A stretch of DNA of 64,000 nucleotides. It comes from Chitinophaga oryzae. GTDB lineage: Bacteria > Bacteroidota > Bacteroidia > Chitinophagales > Chitinophagaceae. The notes beneath the pieces were generated by a model that was not told where the DNA came from, ran no database searches, and saw nothing but the letters and a program-made list of their open reading frames with translations. The stretch lies in assembly GCF_012516375.2 (NCBI RefSeq), contig NZ_CP051204.2, positions 5,766,001 to 5,830,000 of the forward strand. The letters run 5' to 3'. Shown here piece by piece: positions 1-8,800 of the stretch. The translations under genes and the position numbers were made by a program. Position 1 is the first letter of the stretch, and the number at the start of each line of letters is the position of its first letter.

Positions 1-21
1 TACCAATGATTCTTGTTGCAT
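1..21 (-). CDS. possible start of an EmrB-type MFS drug efflux pump (cut by the window edge)
   Basis: Only seven codons are inside the window, reading M-Q-Q-E-S-L-V on the minus strand from an ATG at 21-19. The call rests on position: it is the next leftward start after a TetR, TolC and HlyD-type adaptor, and DHA2/EmrB permeases usually complete such operons. From memory, EmrB-like proteins of this phylum often open with a short polar stretch like this one. The 160-nt gap to the adaptor gene is longer than the spacing between the other genes of the operon. This is an inference from context; the visible sequence alone cannot identify a pump. Confidence 0.35.
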
Positions 22-181
22 GCAGCAATTTATTTTGAATGAATGCAGGGTGACCAGGAATTAATAATCAAGCCGGTGGTTTCCTGTCTTGAGGTCTTGA
101 GATGAAGCTAATGGTTTCCGCCTAATGAATAATGTAACCGGTTTAACTATTAACCCCTGGTCAGGATGCATTCATGTATGA

Positions 182-1270
182 TTAGTTGAGATGCACGTCT
201 ACCAACACGTTCATACCCGGGCGCAACCTTTTGATCAGTTCGTTGTTCGGGTCGTCGAATTCGATCTTCACAGGGAGACGTTGTACTACTTTTACGAAGT
301 TACCGGAAGCGTTGTCCGGGGGCAGCAGGGCAAATTTAGCGCCGGTGGCCGGTGAGAAGGAAGTCAGTTTGGCTTCCAGCGGTGTGCCGGGGAAAGCGTC
401 GATATGAACGGTCACTTTCTGGCCGAGCTTCATTTTTTCCAGCTGTGTTTCCTTGAAGTTGGCCACTACCCAGGGGGCGGTGTCCATTACCACGCTGAAG
501 AGGGACTGGCCTGCGGTAATATACTGACCTGGCTGCACATAGATTTTTGACAGCACGCCATCTTCCGGAGCGGTGATCACGGTGTAGGACTGATTCAGTT
601 TAGCATCGTCCACATCGGTTTCACGTTGTTTGATGGCAGCGTTGGCCAGGTTGATCTGTTTAGCGGTAGCGCTGCTCTGGGAGGTCACTACAGAAGTCTG
701 GCGGGTGGCCGCGGCTTTCTGTCTTACCAGTACGTCGAGCTGGCGTTCGGCTGTTTGTTTGGCAGCCAGCGCCTGTTCGTATTGTTGCTGGGTGATGGAG
801 TGGTCCTTGATCAGGTTAGCATAACGTTCATAGTCCTGGTTAGCTCTCCAGATGTTTACCTTAGCGGCTTCTATCTGGGCGTCGATGGTGCTTACGTTTG
901 CCTGTGCGGTGCTGATGCCTGTTGTCGCAGCGCTGGTGGTCGCTTCAGCAGCGCCCAGGTTAGCTTTTGCGGTAGCGAGGGCGTTTTCAGCCTGTTGCAC
1001 TCTGATAGCCAGGTCGCGGTCGTCGAGGATCACGAGGGTGTCCCCTTTTTTCACGTGCTGGTTATCTTTTACTCTTACTTCTTTCACGAAACCTGATACT
1101 CTCGGAATAACGGGGCTTACATTAGCGTCGATCTGCGCGTTGTCTGTTTCTTCATGGTGCAGACTATGGATGTATTTAGAGATACCGAACGCGCCGCCAC
1201 CCAGTACCAGAGCGGCCAGTACGATCACGAACCCTTTGCTGCGCTTTTTAGGCGCGGATGTTTCCTGCAT
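182..1270 (-). CDS. HlyD/EmrA-family periplasmic adaptor of a multidrug efflux pump
   Basis: Membrane-fusion protein that would join an inner-membrane permease to the TolC-like channel encoded just upstream. The product (about 362 residues from this start) begins with a short basic segment (KKRSKG), followed by one transmembrane anchor, then the first lipoyl half-motif (around HEETDNAQIDANVSPVIPRV). A long Ala/Gln-rich coiled-coil hairpin follows, then the second lipoyl half (TVITAPEDGVLSKIYVQPGQ) and a beta-barrel domain. The reading frame is open further upstream. The ATG at 1270 was chosen because longer versions run into the TolC gene; a GTG at 1309 is a possible alternative. The start lies 64 nt after the TolC stop, so co-transcription is likely. 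Confidence 0.9.
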   Translation of the reverse strand: MQETSAPKKRSKGFVIVLAALVLGGGAFGISKYIHSLHHEETDNAQIDANVSPVIPRVSGFVKEVRVKDNQHVKKGDTLVILDDRDLAIRVQQAENALATAKANLGAAEATTSAATTGISTAQANVSTIDAQIEAAKVNIWRANQDYERYANLIKDHSITQQQYEQALAAKQTAERQLDVLVRQKAAATRQTSVVTSQSSATAKQINLANAAIKQRETDVDDAKLNQSYTVITAPEDGVLSKIYVQPGQYITAGQSLFSVVMDTAPWVVANFKETQLEKMKLGQKVTVHIDAFPGTPLEAKLTSFSPATGAKFALLPPDNASGNFVKVVQRLPVKIEFDDPNNELIKRLRPGMNVLVDVHLN

Positions 1271-1334
1271 GGTAGATGTATTATTAGTAGCTTTTGTTTG
1301 CGTTTCCACAGCTTTGTAGTTTATTGGTTTGTTG

Positions 1335-2693
1335 TTATTTGTTGTTGTCGAGTATACCCGATGCCTGTAACAATTTGTTGTAGGCCACCAGTGCATCTGC
1401 CCTTGCGAAGGTGTAGTTCAGATGGGACTGGAGGTTGGCCACGTCCGCATCCAGCAGGTCGGTGGTGGTTGCGAGATTGTTATCGTGCTTGTTCTTCGTT
1501 ATGCGGTAGTTCTCTTCTGATTGTTCTATGGCTTTGATATAAGTGTCCATTTTTTTCCTGCTCAGGAGGTAGTTTTCGTAAGACTGCACCACATCGAGGT
1601 GGATGGCGTCTGTCAGCTGCGCTTCGTTGGCCTGCAATTCTGCGAGCTGCGCTTTGGCGCTGGCTACCTTGCTACCTGTTTTCCAGAGGGAAGAGAGGCT
1701 GTATTTCAGTCCCACGCCGGCTGTTATCGCGTTCGTAACTGTGACAACGTTGGGAATGTAGGCTGCCACATAACCACCGGTGAGAGCGAGGGAGGGATAA
1801 TATTCTCCTTTCACGCCTTTTACGTTGGCGAAAGCAGCTTTCTCTTTCGCGCCGAGGGAGGCGGCATCTTTACGGTTCTGGTAGGCCAGTTGTTCGAATT
1901 CCGCTACGCCTCTGTTGTCAGCTTTGTCGGCCAGGAAGACGGTAGTGTCCAGTTGTAACTGTGTGTTGTCCGGCAGGCCCAGCATGATGTCCATGTTGAG
2001 GGTGGCTACTTTCAGGCTGTTCTGCGCGTCCATGAGGGACAGTTCGTAGTTGGACTTTTGCAGTTCCGCCTTTAAGAGGTCGTTGCGTGCCAGCAGGCCG
2101 TTCTTTTCCAGGTTGGAGAAATCTTTCACGCGCTGGGTGGACTGTTTCAGGTTTTCCTCCATCAGTTTCACCGCCTGGGTGGCTTTGTAGAGGTTACTGT
2201 AGGCGCCGATGGTGTTCTGGATCACATCATCGCGGTCTTTATCGGCGTCCAGCCTGGCTGCCTGTGCGAGGTAGCGGGCAGCTTCTTTGCCGCTCTGTAT
2301 CATCATGCCGGCAAATACGGGGATAGACACGTTGGCCATTCCGTAGGCCGCCTGATTTACTTTCGGGGCTTCGGAGGGGGTGCCGCCGCCAGGGTTGCTG
2401 TCTCCTTTTCCGAGTTTCAGATCGAGGTTAGGCTGTGTCAGTCGCAGGTAAGAGCCGGAGATGCTTACGTCGGGCAGCTGTCGTTCGTTGGCTGTTTTTA
2501 CGTTGGCGTTGGCTTCTTCGATGCGGGCCTGGCTGGCCTTCAATTGTTTGCTGTTTTGTAGACTCAGCGATATGGCTTCATTTAACGAAAGCGGTTTTAC
2601 GCTTTGTTGTGCGGATGCTGCCTGAAAAACCAGCGTCAGCACGATTCCGGATGCAAGCGCATATAATCGTTTGTATATGCTTCTAGAATTCAT
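1335..2693 (-). CDS. TolC-family outer-membrane efflux protein
   Basis: Outer-membrane factor of the efflux system, 452 residues, normal for the family. It starts with a clear signal peptide (hydrophobic run ending at ASAQQ) and continues with long amphipathic Ala/Gln/Asn-rich helices in two repeated halves, typical of OEP domains. The phrase EAISLSLQNSKQLKASQ matches the usual first OEP helix. Its start overlaps the end of the TetR gene by 11 nt, which indicates translational coupling in one leftward operon. Substrate specificity cannot be read from the sequence. Confidence 0.93.
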   Translation of the reverse strand: MNSRSIYKRLYALASGIVLTLVFQAASAQQSVKPLSLNEAISLSLQNSKQLKASQARIEEANANVKTANERQLPDVSISGSYLRLTQPNLDLKLGKGDSNPGGGTPSEAPKVNQAAYGMANVSIPVFAGMMIQSGKEAARYLAQAARLDADKDRDDVIQNTIGAYSNLYKATQAVKLMEENLKQSTQRVKDFSNLEKNGLLARNDLLKAELQKSNYELSLMDAQNSLKVATLNMDIMLGLPDNTQLQLDTTVFLADKADNRGVAEFEQLAYQNRKDAASLGAKEKAAFANVKGVKGEYYPSLALTGGYVAAYIPNVVTVTNAITAGVGLKYSLSSLWKTGSKVASAKAQLAELQANEAQLTDAIHLDVVQSYENYLLSRKKMDTYIKAIEQSEENYRITKNKHDNNLATTTDLLDADVANLQSHLNYTFARADALVAYNKLLQASGILDNNK

Positions 2694-3315
2694 GTGTTAA
2701 TATTGCTTTAAACAATTTTTTCAAATGGTTGCTCAGTCGGAGCCTTAGATATTCCTTGAATTCCTGGTCGTTCATGTGAGCGTAGGCGGTATTGGCCCTT
2801 AGCAGATGCTGGGCAGGGATCGTCTGGTGGATGGTCCCGAACAGCGTCGTCATCAGCATTTCCACGTCCACGTCTGTCGCGAAGATGCCGGCGTCCTGGG
2901 CGTTGGTCACGATGGGGCGCATCAGTCCGAGCATTTCAGCTTTCAGTTGCCAGATCAGGTCCCTGATAGGGCTTTGCTCTTTGTTGAGCTGTTCCCTGCT
3001 CATAATGCACTGAAAGTTTTGTTCATTCAGCATTTTATTGATAAACCTGTCGATCAGGGAGTATATTTTTTCGAGCGGGGCCATGGTATCGTTCTGTACC
3101 AGTTCATTGATGAAGGCGCGGGATGCATTCATGCGCAATCTGAAAACCGCTTCCAGCAGTTTATCCTTGGACCCGAAGTAGTAGGATATCATGGCTATGT
3201 TCACGTCTGCTTCCTGTGCAATATCCCTTACGGAAGTGCCATGAAAACCTTTTTCTGCAAACAACCGCTCCGCCACCGTAATGATTGAAAGTTGCTTATC
3301 GTTATAGTCTTCCAT
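2683..3315 (-). CDS. TetR/AcrR-family transcriptional repressor of the efflux operon
   Basis: About 210 residues. The N-terminal helix-turn-helix is typical (AERLFAEKGFHGTSVRDIA, then MISYYFGSKDKLLEAVF), followed by a helical ligand-binding domain. The ATG at 3315 (MEDYNDKQ) places the HTH at the usual distance from the N terminus; the longer open frame adds a leucine-rich stretch unlike the family. It is the first gene of the operon with TolC and the adaptor. Inverted repeats of TAAAC/GTTTA lie 33-76 nt upstream, so autorepression with release by a pump substrate is the natural model. The ligand is unknown. Confidence 0.92.
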   Translation of the reverse strand: MEDYNDKQLSIITVAERLFAEKGFHGTSVRDIAQEADVNIAMISYYFGSKDKLLEAVFRLRMNASRAFINELVQNDTMAPLEKIYSLIDRFINKMLNEQNFQCIMSREQLNKEQSPIRDLIWQLKAEMLGLMRPIVTNAQDAGIFATDVDVEMLMTTLFGTIHQTIPAQHLLRANTAYAHMNDQEFKEYLRLRLSNHLKKLFKAILTHEF

Positions 3316-3347
3316 GTTCCCTTTTGTTGATTTTTGACGAAGCAAAG

Positions 3348-3391
3348 TTAAACAAACGTTTAATTTAAACAATCGTTTATTTAAACGTTTA
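3348..3391. promoter_or_regulatory. cluster of TetR-operator-like palindromes
   Basis: Three palindromes built from the same half-site lie next to each other: TTAAAC-N4-GTTTAA at 3348-3363, TAAAC-N4-GTTTA at 3366-3379, and TAAACGTTTA without spacer at 3382-3391. Their centres are 14 to 17 bp apart. They lie just upstream of the TetR gene in an AT-rich stretch, where the operon promoter should be. Role as operator is inferred from position and symmetry. Confidence 0.6.
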
Positions 3392-3577
3392 TTTAAATTT
3401 TTATTTTTATAAATTTTAATAGATTGATAAATAATATTTTATAAAATAATTTTAAGGAGATTTTAAGGTCAGCGAGGAAGAGGGTGATAAAATGGGGGAA
3501 TATTGTATTAATAACACAATTTTTTTTGGGGGAGATAGGGATGCAGTGGGCGGTACAGGCCATGGTGGAGAACCGGT
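3392..3577. other. AT-rich intergenic stretch without a gene
   Basis: Part of the 511-bp gap between the TetR gene and the next rightward gene. About the first 80 bp are almost pure A/T with no hairpin of note, then base composition returns to normal and a G-rich repeat begins. Two minus-strand open frames cross this gap, but they are rich in Pro/Ser/Arg/Gln because they read the repeat, and they have no recognisable domain. No promoter of the TAnnTTTG type was found. Confidence 0.5.
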
Positions 3578-3682
3578 GGGCTGAGAACTGCGGGGCTGGC
3601 GGGTTGAGGGCTGACGGCTGAGGGCTGCGGGGCTGGCGGGCTGAGAACTGCGGGGTTGAGGGCTGGGAGCTGCGGGTTGATG
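3578..3682. repeat. degenerate G-rich tandem repeat
   Basis: The plus strand consists of variations on CTGCGGGGCTGGCGGG and GGGCTGAGAACTG. The 18-mer starting GGGCTGAGAACTGCGGGG occurs at 3578 and again at 3638, exactly 60 bp apart, with degenerate copies around and between. Strand asymmetry is strong, with runs of G on plus and few C runs. It may be a minisatellite-like element. No protein-coding role is apparent. Confidence 0.6.
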
Positions 3683-3826
3683 AACCGTTACGAAACGTCC
3701 GATGAAAATCAGCGGCGAACCGGCGCGGCAAGAGAGGTGGACCCTCAAAATTTCCTTTAGTTTTTCATAAAGAAATTTTATAATTTAAAGACACCATTTC
3801 TTTCATCGCTACATCTCTTAAACACT

Positions 3827-4306
3827 ATGGCTAACACTCGCGCTTTTCCTGTCGGCATTATCTTCCTCACCTGGTTAATAGCCGGTACCCTCGATCTTTT
3901 CTCCGCCTGCCTGCAGTTTGTGCTGGTAACAGGCAAAAGCTTTGTCAACGTACTGTTGTTCGTCGCCAGCGGCGTATTCGGCAAAGAGGCATTCAGCGGC
4001 AATCCTGCCATGGTGTGGTGGGGCGTGCTGTTCCATTACACGATCGCATTGGGATTCACCTTACTGTTCTTCTTCCTGTATCCGCGCATACCGGAAATGC
4101 GGAAAATACCTTCGGTATCAGGCCTGGTGTACGGTATTTTCGTCTGGCTGGTGATGAACCTGCTGATATTACCGCTGACCAATATTCCCAAAGGACCGTT
4201 CCACCTGGTCAACGTGCTGGTGGGCATGTGTATCCTCATGGTAGCTATTGGGTTACCGATGGGACTGATGGCAGGAAAATACTATCAATATAAAAGCGCA
4301 TCCTGA
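3827..4306 (+). CDS. small four-helix membrane protein of unknown function
   Basis: 159 residues with four hydrophobic helices (roughly 8-30, 60-82, 96-118, 126-150) and short loops, so an inner-membrane protein. General layout and the motif around NIPKGPFHLVN recall the YagU/DUF1440-type small membrane proteins, but this is only a loose resemblance. It stands alone: the preceding gap is AT-rich and G-rich repeat, and a stable hairpin follows 10 nt after its stop. Start ATG at 3827 is the first in frame and gives a sensible charged N terminus (ANTRAF). Confidence 0.75.
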   Translation: MANTRAFPVGIIFLTWLIAGTLDLFSACLQFVLVTGKSFVNVLLFVASGVFGKEAFSGNPAMVWWGVLFHYTIALGFTLLFFFLYPRIPEMRKIPSVSGLVYGIFVWLVMNLLILPLTNIPKGPFHLVNVLVGMCILMVAIGLPMGLMAGKYYQYKSAS

Positions 4307-4316
4307 ACATAAAAAA

Positions 4317-4347
4317 GGGCGGGCGTTGTCCATCTATAAGCCCGCCC
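4317..4347. terminator. GC-rich hairpin after the membrane-protein gene
   Basis: GGGCGGGC (4317-4324) pairs with GCCCGCCC (4340-4347) around a 15-nt loop. Six A residues precede it, so the U-tract is on the minus strand; read rightward it has no T-run. It is likely a transcription barrier, possibly bidirectional. The rest of the 311-bp gap up to the next start at 4618 shows no convincing gene; an 83-codon open frame at 4326-4577 has no recognisable features. Confidence 0.5.
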
Positions 4348-4617
4348 CAGCACATCTCAACAAATTGCAAGATGTTGTACCTGTTTATCAACCGTTAACT
4401 TCAAATGATATTTTACAGTACAGCAAGTCCGGCCGGCATCCACTATGTATGCCGGTAATTTTTTTCATGAAAGCCGGGGGAAAGACAGGGCGCTACTGCG
4501 GTGATCACTGCGCCCCGGTCCGGATTTTCACAGGTAATTATTTAACAGAACATGCGATTAAAATGTTCAGGAGTTGATCAAATCATACCCATGATATCCG
4601 TAAATTAGCCCCCTGTT

Positions 4618-5415
4618 ATGCAGGCAATCGAATTCATCAACCAGGAATATTTCAACGGGCAGTACCGGTATATCAGCCCTTCTCCGGACCTGGAGCCACA
4701 TGTGGTGTACTACTGGCTGCTGGACCTCCGCAGGCCGCTGCCGGAGCAGGAAGAATTCCGGGAACTGCTCCTGGCTAACATGAACGCTTCTCTCGTGCTG
4801 AACATGGGCGCCCCCTTCGATATCTGCAATGCAGCAGGGCAACTGCTGCATTCCTGCCACCACAGTGAGTTAATAGGATACCAAACTACTCCTGTCACCT
4901 ACCGCCATTACCCGAATAACTTCCTGGTAGGCATCAAGTTCAAACCCGCGAGCCTGAACTATCTTTTCCATATCAAAGGCGCTGATATGCAACGACAAAC
5001 ACTGTCGGCCTGCGATGTGATGGCGCACATGCCCGCGCTGGAATCGGCGGTGTATGAAGCCCCGGACATGCAGGCTATCAAAACCTTACTGGAGCAGTTC
5101 CTGCGCCGGCATACCAGCACCATGGCCGATCACCATCGTTTCAGCTATGTACTGCAATCCCTCAACGGCCCTGCCCTGCAGCAATCAGGCTTCCAGCTGA
5201 AAAAACTGGCCAGCCTGCTCTATGTGTCACCCCGTACGCTCGAAAGATACTTCTCCGATTCGCTGAGCATCAGCCCTAAAAAATGCCTGGCCATCCTGCG
5301 CTTCCGCCATGCTGCCGCACAATACATGCTGCATGGCTACAAAGCCGACTGGGAAGAATTAGGGTACCATGACTTCTCCCACTTCCGGAAAGAATGGACC
5401 AGGTGGTCCGCCTGA
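4618..5415 (+). CDS. AraC-family transcriptional regulator with DUF6597-like sensor domain
   Basis: 265 residues. The N-terminal half (YISPSPDLEPHVVYYWLLD, then VGIKFKPASLNYLF) resembles the DUF6597 domain common in Bacteroidota AraC proteins. The C-terminal third is an AraC-type double HTH (QLKKLASLLYVSPRTLERYFSD and a second helix pair around HDFSHFRKEW). It has no close partner: the next gene, aminopeptidase P, is on the same strand 76 nt on and has its own promoter-like sequence. The target is unknown. Confidence 0.88.
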   Translation: MQAIEFINQEYFNGQYRYISPSPDLEPHVVYYWLLDLRRPLPEQEEFRELLLANMNASLVLNMGAPFDICNAAGQLLHSCHHSELIGYQTTPVTYRHYPNNFLVGIKFKPASLNYLFHIKGADMQRQTLSACDVMAHMPALESAVYEAPDMQAIKTLLEQFLRRHTSTMADHHRFSYVLQSLNGPALQQSGFQLKKLASLLYVSPRTLERYFSDSLSISPKKCLAILRFRHAAAQYMLHGYKADWEELGYHDFSHFRKEWTRWSA

Positions 5416-5456
5416 AACTGTCGCTTTTTTACACCACTTATTCCCTGGCCTCCCGC

Positions 5457-5487
5457 TAAGTTTGTGACTTCACTAAAATAAAGTCAC
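5457..5487 (+). promoter_or_regulatory. promoter-like TAAGTTTG and small leader hairpin before aminopeptidase P
   Basis: TAAGTTTG at 5457-5464 matches the Bacteroidota -7 consensus TAnnTTTG exactly, 28 nt before the ATG at 5492. It is followed by GTGACTT (5464-5470) and AAGTCAC (5481-5487), a 7-bp inverted repeat that would form a hairpin in the short leader. No good -33 TTG is visible. Confidence 0.5.
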
Positions 5488-5491
5488 GCCT

Positions 5492-6748
5492 ATGTTTTCA
5501 GAACACCGTCAACGCCTTATCCGGCAACTGCCTGCCGGCGCCGCCGCTGTCCTTACCGCCAACGACACCATGCCCACCAATGCCGACGGAACGATGCCCT
5601 ACTACCCCAACGTGAACGTTTATTACCTGACGGGCCTCACCGAAGAAGATGCCATGCTGGCGCTCTTTCCCGGCCATCCTGATCCTGCCCTGCGGGAGAT
5701 ACTGTTCATCAAACGGGTAGACCAGATGTTTGTGAAATGGCTCGGCAGAAGGGCCGATAAAAACACCGCTTCGGAAATTTCCGGTATCCGCACCGTTTTT
5801 TATACCGATGAATTCTGGGCCGTCATGAAAAGAGTGCTGCCGCTCTGCAATGCTATCTACCTGCATACCAACGAACATGCCCGCTCAGACAATGAAACAC
5901 AAACGCGGGAAGACCGGCTGCTGCTGGACTGCAAACAACGCTATCCGCTGCATCGCTACGAACGCCTCTACCCTATCCTGGCAAGGCAACGCAACGCGAA
6001 AACGCCGGGAGAAACAGCGCTCCTGCGCAAAGCCAGCGGGATCACCGAAAAAGGCTTCCGCCGCGTACTGCAAACCATCCGTCCCGGGCAAACCGGTATG
6101 CAGGTAGCCGCAGAAATGATCCACGAATACATGCAGTATAACGCCACCTGGGCCTATGAACCCATCGTGGCTTTTGGTGCAGACGCCTGTATCCTGCACT
6201 TCCGCGCCAACGAAAGCACCGGCAAAGACGGAGACCTGGTACTGATCGATGCAGCAGCACAATTCCGCTACTACAATACAGACCTCACCCGCACCATTCC
6301 GCTGAACGGTCGTTTCTCCCCGCGTCAGAGAGCCTACTACGACGCGGTGCTGCGGGTACACCAACAGGTGGCGCAGGAAGTAAAGGCGGGCATCCTCATA
6401 AAAGATCTGTGGAAAATCTCCAACAACCTGCTGCTCGGAGAACTGGTGGGACTGGGGCTCTGCACTACCGCCGACATTAACAAACACGACGCACAGCATT
6501 ATCTCAACAAATACTGCTATCACAACGTGTCTCACTTCCTGGGACTGGACGTACACGATACCGGCTATTATGATGAAGTGATGCCCGCAGGCGCCGTCAT
6601 CACCAATGAACCGGGTATTTACAACGAAGAAGAAGGTATCGGGGTGAGAATTGAAAATGACCTGCTGGTCACTGAAAACGGCTTTGAAGATCTGATGAAA
6701 ACGATCCCGAAAGAAGCAGAAGAAATTGAGGACCTTATGAACCGGTAA
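5492..6748 (+). CDS. pepP: aminopeptidase P family protein (Xaa-Pro aminopeptidase)
   Basis: Metallopeptidase M24B, 418 residues, which removes an N-terminal residue preceding proline. An AMP_N-type N-terminal domain (about residues 5-130, with YYLTGLTEEDAMLALFPG) is followed by the pita-bread catalytic domain. Metal ligands are visible: Asp in VLIDAAAQFRYYNTDLTRT, His in HNVSHFLGLDVHD, Glu in VITNEPGIY and Glu in GVRIENDLLV. No signal peptide, so cytoplasmic. The gene is monocistronic, with a promoter-like box 28 nt upstream and a long hairpin between its stop and the convergent neighbour. Confidence 0.93.
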   Translation: MFSEHRQRLIRQLPAGAAAVLTANDTMPTNADGTMPYYPNVNVYYLTGLTEEDAMLALFPGHPDPALREILFIKRVDQMFVKWLGRRADKNTASEISGIRTVFYTDEFWAVMKRVLPLCNAIYLHTNEHARSDNETQTREDRLLLDCKQRYPLHRYERLYPILARQRNAKTPGETALLRKASGITEKGFRRVLQTIRPGQTGMQVAAEMIHEYMQYNATWAYEPIVAFGADACILHFRANESTGKDGDLVLIDAAAQFRYYNTDLTRTIPLNGRFSPRQRAYYDAVLRVHQQVAQEVKAGILIKDLWKISNNLLLGELVGLGLCTTADINKHDAQHYLNKYCYHNVSHFLGLDVHDTGYYDEVMPAGAVITNEPGIYNEEEGIGVRIENDLLVTENGFEDLMKTIPKEAEEIEDLMNR

Positions 6749-6758
6749 TCATTTATAA

Positions 6759-6839
6759 ATTTTCGGATTTCGGAATTTAGGTATTGTGGGATAATGACTC
6801 CTCAAAGTCACAAATACCTAAATTCCAAAATCCGAAAAT
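6759..6839. repeat. long intergenic inverted repeat (bidirectional terminator-like)
   Basis: Arms at 6759-6785 and 6813-6839 are 27 nt each and complementary with one mismatch. They are built from repeats of the words TTTCGGA and TTTAGG. The hairpin occupies most of the gap between two convergent genes. It is one of several intergenic hairpins in this window made of tandem short words (13004, 16764, 40604). Confidence 0.8.
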
Positions 6840-6846
6840 CCCAAAA

Positions 6847-8778
6847 TTATTTTAGAGAGTTGATCCACAGCGCGATCTTAGTGGCATCGGCCTGTGGCAC
6901 CTGCGGGAACGGTGGCATCGGCGTAGCATAGCCCGGCCAGTTCTCCGGCTTTGGATTTTTAATCAGCGCCAGAATTTTGGCGACGGAGTAATTCCTTTTG
7001 GCCACTTCCTTAAAGCCGGGCCCTACCTGTTTCTTTTCTGCATTATGGCAGGAAGAGCAGGTATATTTATTTAACAACGGCTGTATCTGTGCGAGCGTTG
7101 GTACTTTGGTGGCCTCTGCTTTGGGTGCCGCGGTTTTAGCAGGAGCTTTCGGTTCAACCACCGGCGCTTTGGCAGAATTTTTAGTGCTGACTTCAGACAT
7201 GGCCAGGGATGCGCCTTCCGGAATATTGTTCAGCGTATAGTACACATCCGGATGTACCAGTGAATAGGAACCTTCCTGGGAACGTATACCCGTGAGCGAT
7301 ACCTTATGAATATAATAACGGCGTAAACCACTGACGATAATACGCGCGCTCATGCCGTCGGCCGCTACTTTCACCCCTTTAACGGTCAGCTTTTCCGTGT
7401 TCACGGTCGGGCTGCCATACACCGGATGATATTTGTAGATAAAGCTCTCCACCTGGTAAGATGCCAGGTCTTCCGCATACTTTTTATCTACCGGCTGCGT
7501 GAAGGTGATCTCGAAGCCATCCGGTTTCGCACTTGCCGTTCTCATTTCGAAAGGTACCCGGTTGTTCCACACCAGTCGCTGCAGGCCCTGGTTAGCGTCG
7601 CCGGCAGAACCCCAGCCGCGGTTGGTTTCCCCTACGAAGAGCGAACCGTCTTTAGCCCATGCCAGCCGCAGTACGCCTGACTGGAAACCGCTTCTGAAAT
7701 CCCAGGCTGCTCCCTGGTATTCTCCGTTTACTTTTTCGAGGTATACGCGCATGATCTTACTCTGTCCCTGGTCACCTATCAGTACCTGTTTGGCAAAAGG
7801 CCCGAACACCCCTTCCGGGATGGGCAGCACCTGTGCATTGGAGATACCCAGCACGCCATGTGGTAACCATACCGCCGGCAGCTGTACTTCAGGGAAGTAT
7901 TGTTTCATATCGAACAGCGTCACGAACTTTTCGTTCTCCACGTTCTCCGGTTTGATAGCGCGGTTGTTGGCATCTCTGCGGAAGCGGGGGTCTACTTTGC
8001 TGTACAGCTGCTCGGTCGTCAGTTTCACCGGCGAGTTGGGCAGGTTGCTCCAGCGCAGGCCCGCAGGATGTCCTACGAAGCTGCCTTTTTTCACATGTAC
8101 CAGTGCGCCGGAACCCATCCAGTCGCCCTGATTTTCGGTGTAGAACAGTTCACCGTCGATGATACCGAGGCCGCAGGGAGAACGGAAGCCGGTGGCCCAG
8201 GGTTCCATTTTACCATCCGGAGAGATGTGCATCATCCATCCGCGCCAGGGAACGCGGCTTTCACCTCGCCACCATTCTTCATCGCCGAAGGCTACGTTGC
8301 CGGAAACGAAGAAAGAACCGTCCGGCGCTACTACCGGGCCAAAGCTGTATTCGTGATAGTGACCGGATAACGGCCAGGAATATACGGTTTCGAAGCGGTC
8401 TATTTTACCGTCCATATTGGTATCGGTAAGTTTGGTCAGTTCTCCGCGTTGTGCGCAGTAGAGGGAGCCGTCTTTCCAGGCGAGGCCCAGTACTTCGTGG
8501 AGGCCGGAGGCCACTTTGCGGAAGTAAGGCTGGCGGCTGGTCGGATTTTCCACGATGAAGATATCACCGCGGCGCGTAGCGATGCCCAGGTCGCCGTTGG
8601 GCAGCGTACACAGGCCGCCTACTTCCAGCAGGGTGCCTTCCGGCGAGCTGATACGCGCAATGCGGAAGAAGTCTTCCTCTTTGGGCGACTCCTGTGCCAG
8701 CGCCGGTTGAATAGCAGTCGTCATCATCAACATACCGGCTGCTATTCCGGCTGTTAATCTTTTATAAGTCAGTTTCAT
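6847..8778 (-). CDS. secreted beta-propeller dehydrogenase-like protein with C-terminal cytochrome c
   Basis: About 643 residues. A signal peptide (LTAGIAAGMLMMTTAIQPALAQ) is followed by a beta-propeller resembling glucose/sorbosone dehydrogenases (GGLCTLPNGDLGIATRRGDIF, GLAWKDGSLYCAQRGEL, SPCGLGI). A linker rich in Ala/Pro/Lys (about 545-575) leads to a class I cytochrome c with heme motif CSSCH and a likely axial Met in PMPPFP. The ATG at 8778 was chosen over one 39 nt upstream because it begins the signal peptide directly. It lies 22 nt after the DUF1080 gene and is presumably co-transcribed. Likely role: periplasmic sugar oxidation feeding electrons to the heme; the substrate is unknown. 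Confidence 0.85.
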   Translation of the reverse strand: MKLTYKRLTAGIAAGMLMMTTAIQPALAQESPKEEDFFRIARISSPEGTLLEVGGLCTLPNGDLGIATRRGDIFIVENPTSRQPYFRKVASGLHEVLGLAWKDGSLYCAQRGELTKLTDTNMDGKIDRFETVYSWPLSGHYHEYSFGPVVAPDGSFFVSGNVAFGDEEWWRGESRVPWRGWMMHISPDGKMEPWATGFRSPCGLGIIDGELFYTENQGDWMGSGALVHVKKGSFVGHPAGLRWSNLPNSPVKLTTEQLYSKVDPRFRRDANNRAIKPENVENEKFVTLFDMKQYFPEVQLPAVWLPHGVLGISNAQVLPIPEGVFGPFAKQVLIGDQGQSKIMRVYLEKVNGEYQGAAWDFRSGFQSGVLRLAWAKDGSLFVGETNRGWGSAGDANQGLQRLVWNNRVPFEMRTASAKPDGFEITFTQPVDKKYAEDLASYQVESFIYKYHPVYGSPTVNTEKLTVKGVKVAADGMSARIIVSGLRRYYIHKVSLTGIRSQEGSYSLVHPDVYYTLNNIPEGASLAMSEVSTKNSAKAPVVEPKAPAKTAAPKAEATKVPTLAQIQPLLNKYTCSSCHNAEKKQVGPGFKEVAKRNYSVAKILALIKNPKPENWPGYATPMPPFPQVPQADATKIALWINSLK

Positions 8779-8800
8779 AATTTCTCGTGCGTGTTTCTGC

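Noticed and set aside
3393..3748. Two overlapping minus-strand open frames rich in Pro/Ser/Gln
   Set aside because: They read through the G-rich tandem repeat and AT-rich stretch, have no domain-like sequence, and differ in composition from all neighbouring genes.
4326..4577. 83-codon rightward open frame
   Set aside because: No hydrophobic or domain pattern, starts inside the loop of a hairpin, and has no promoter or coupling to neighbours.
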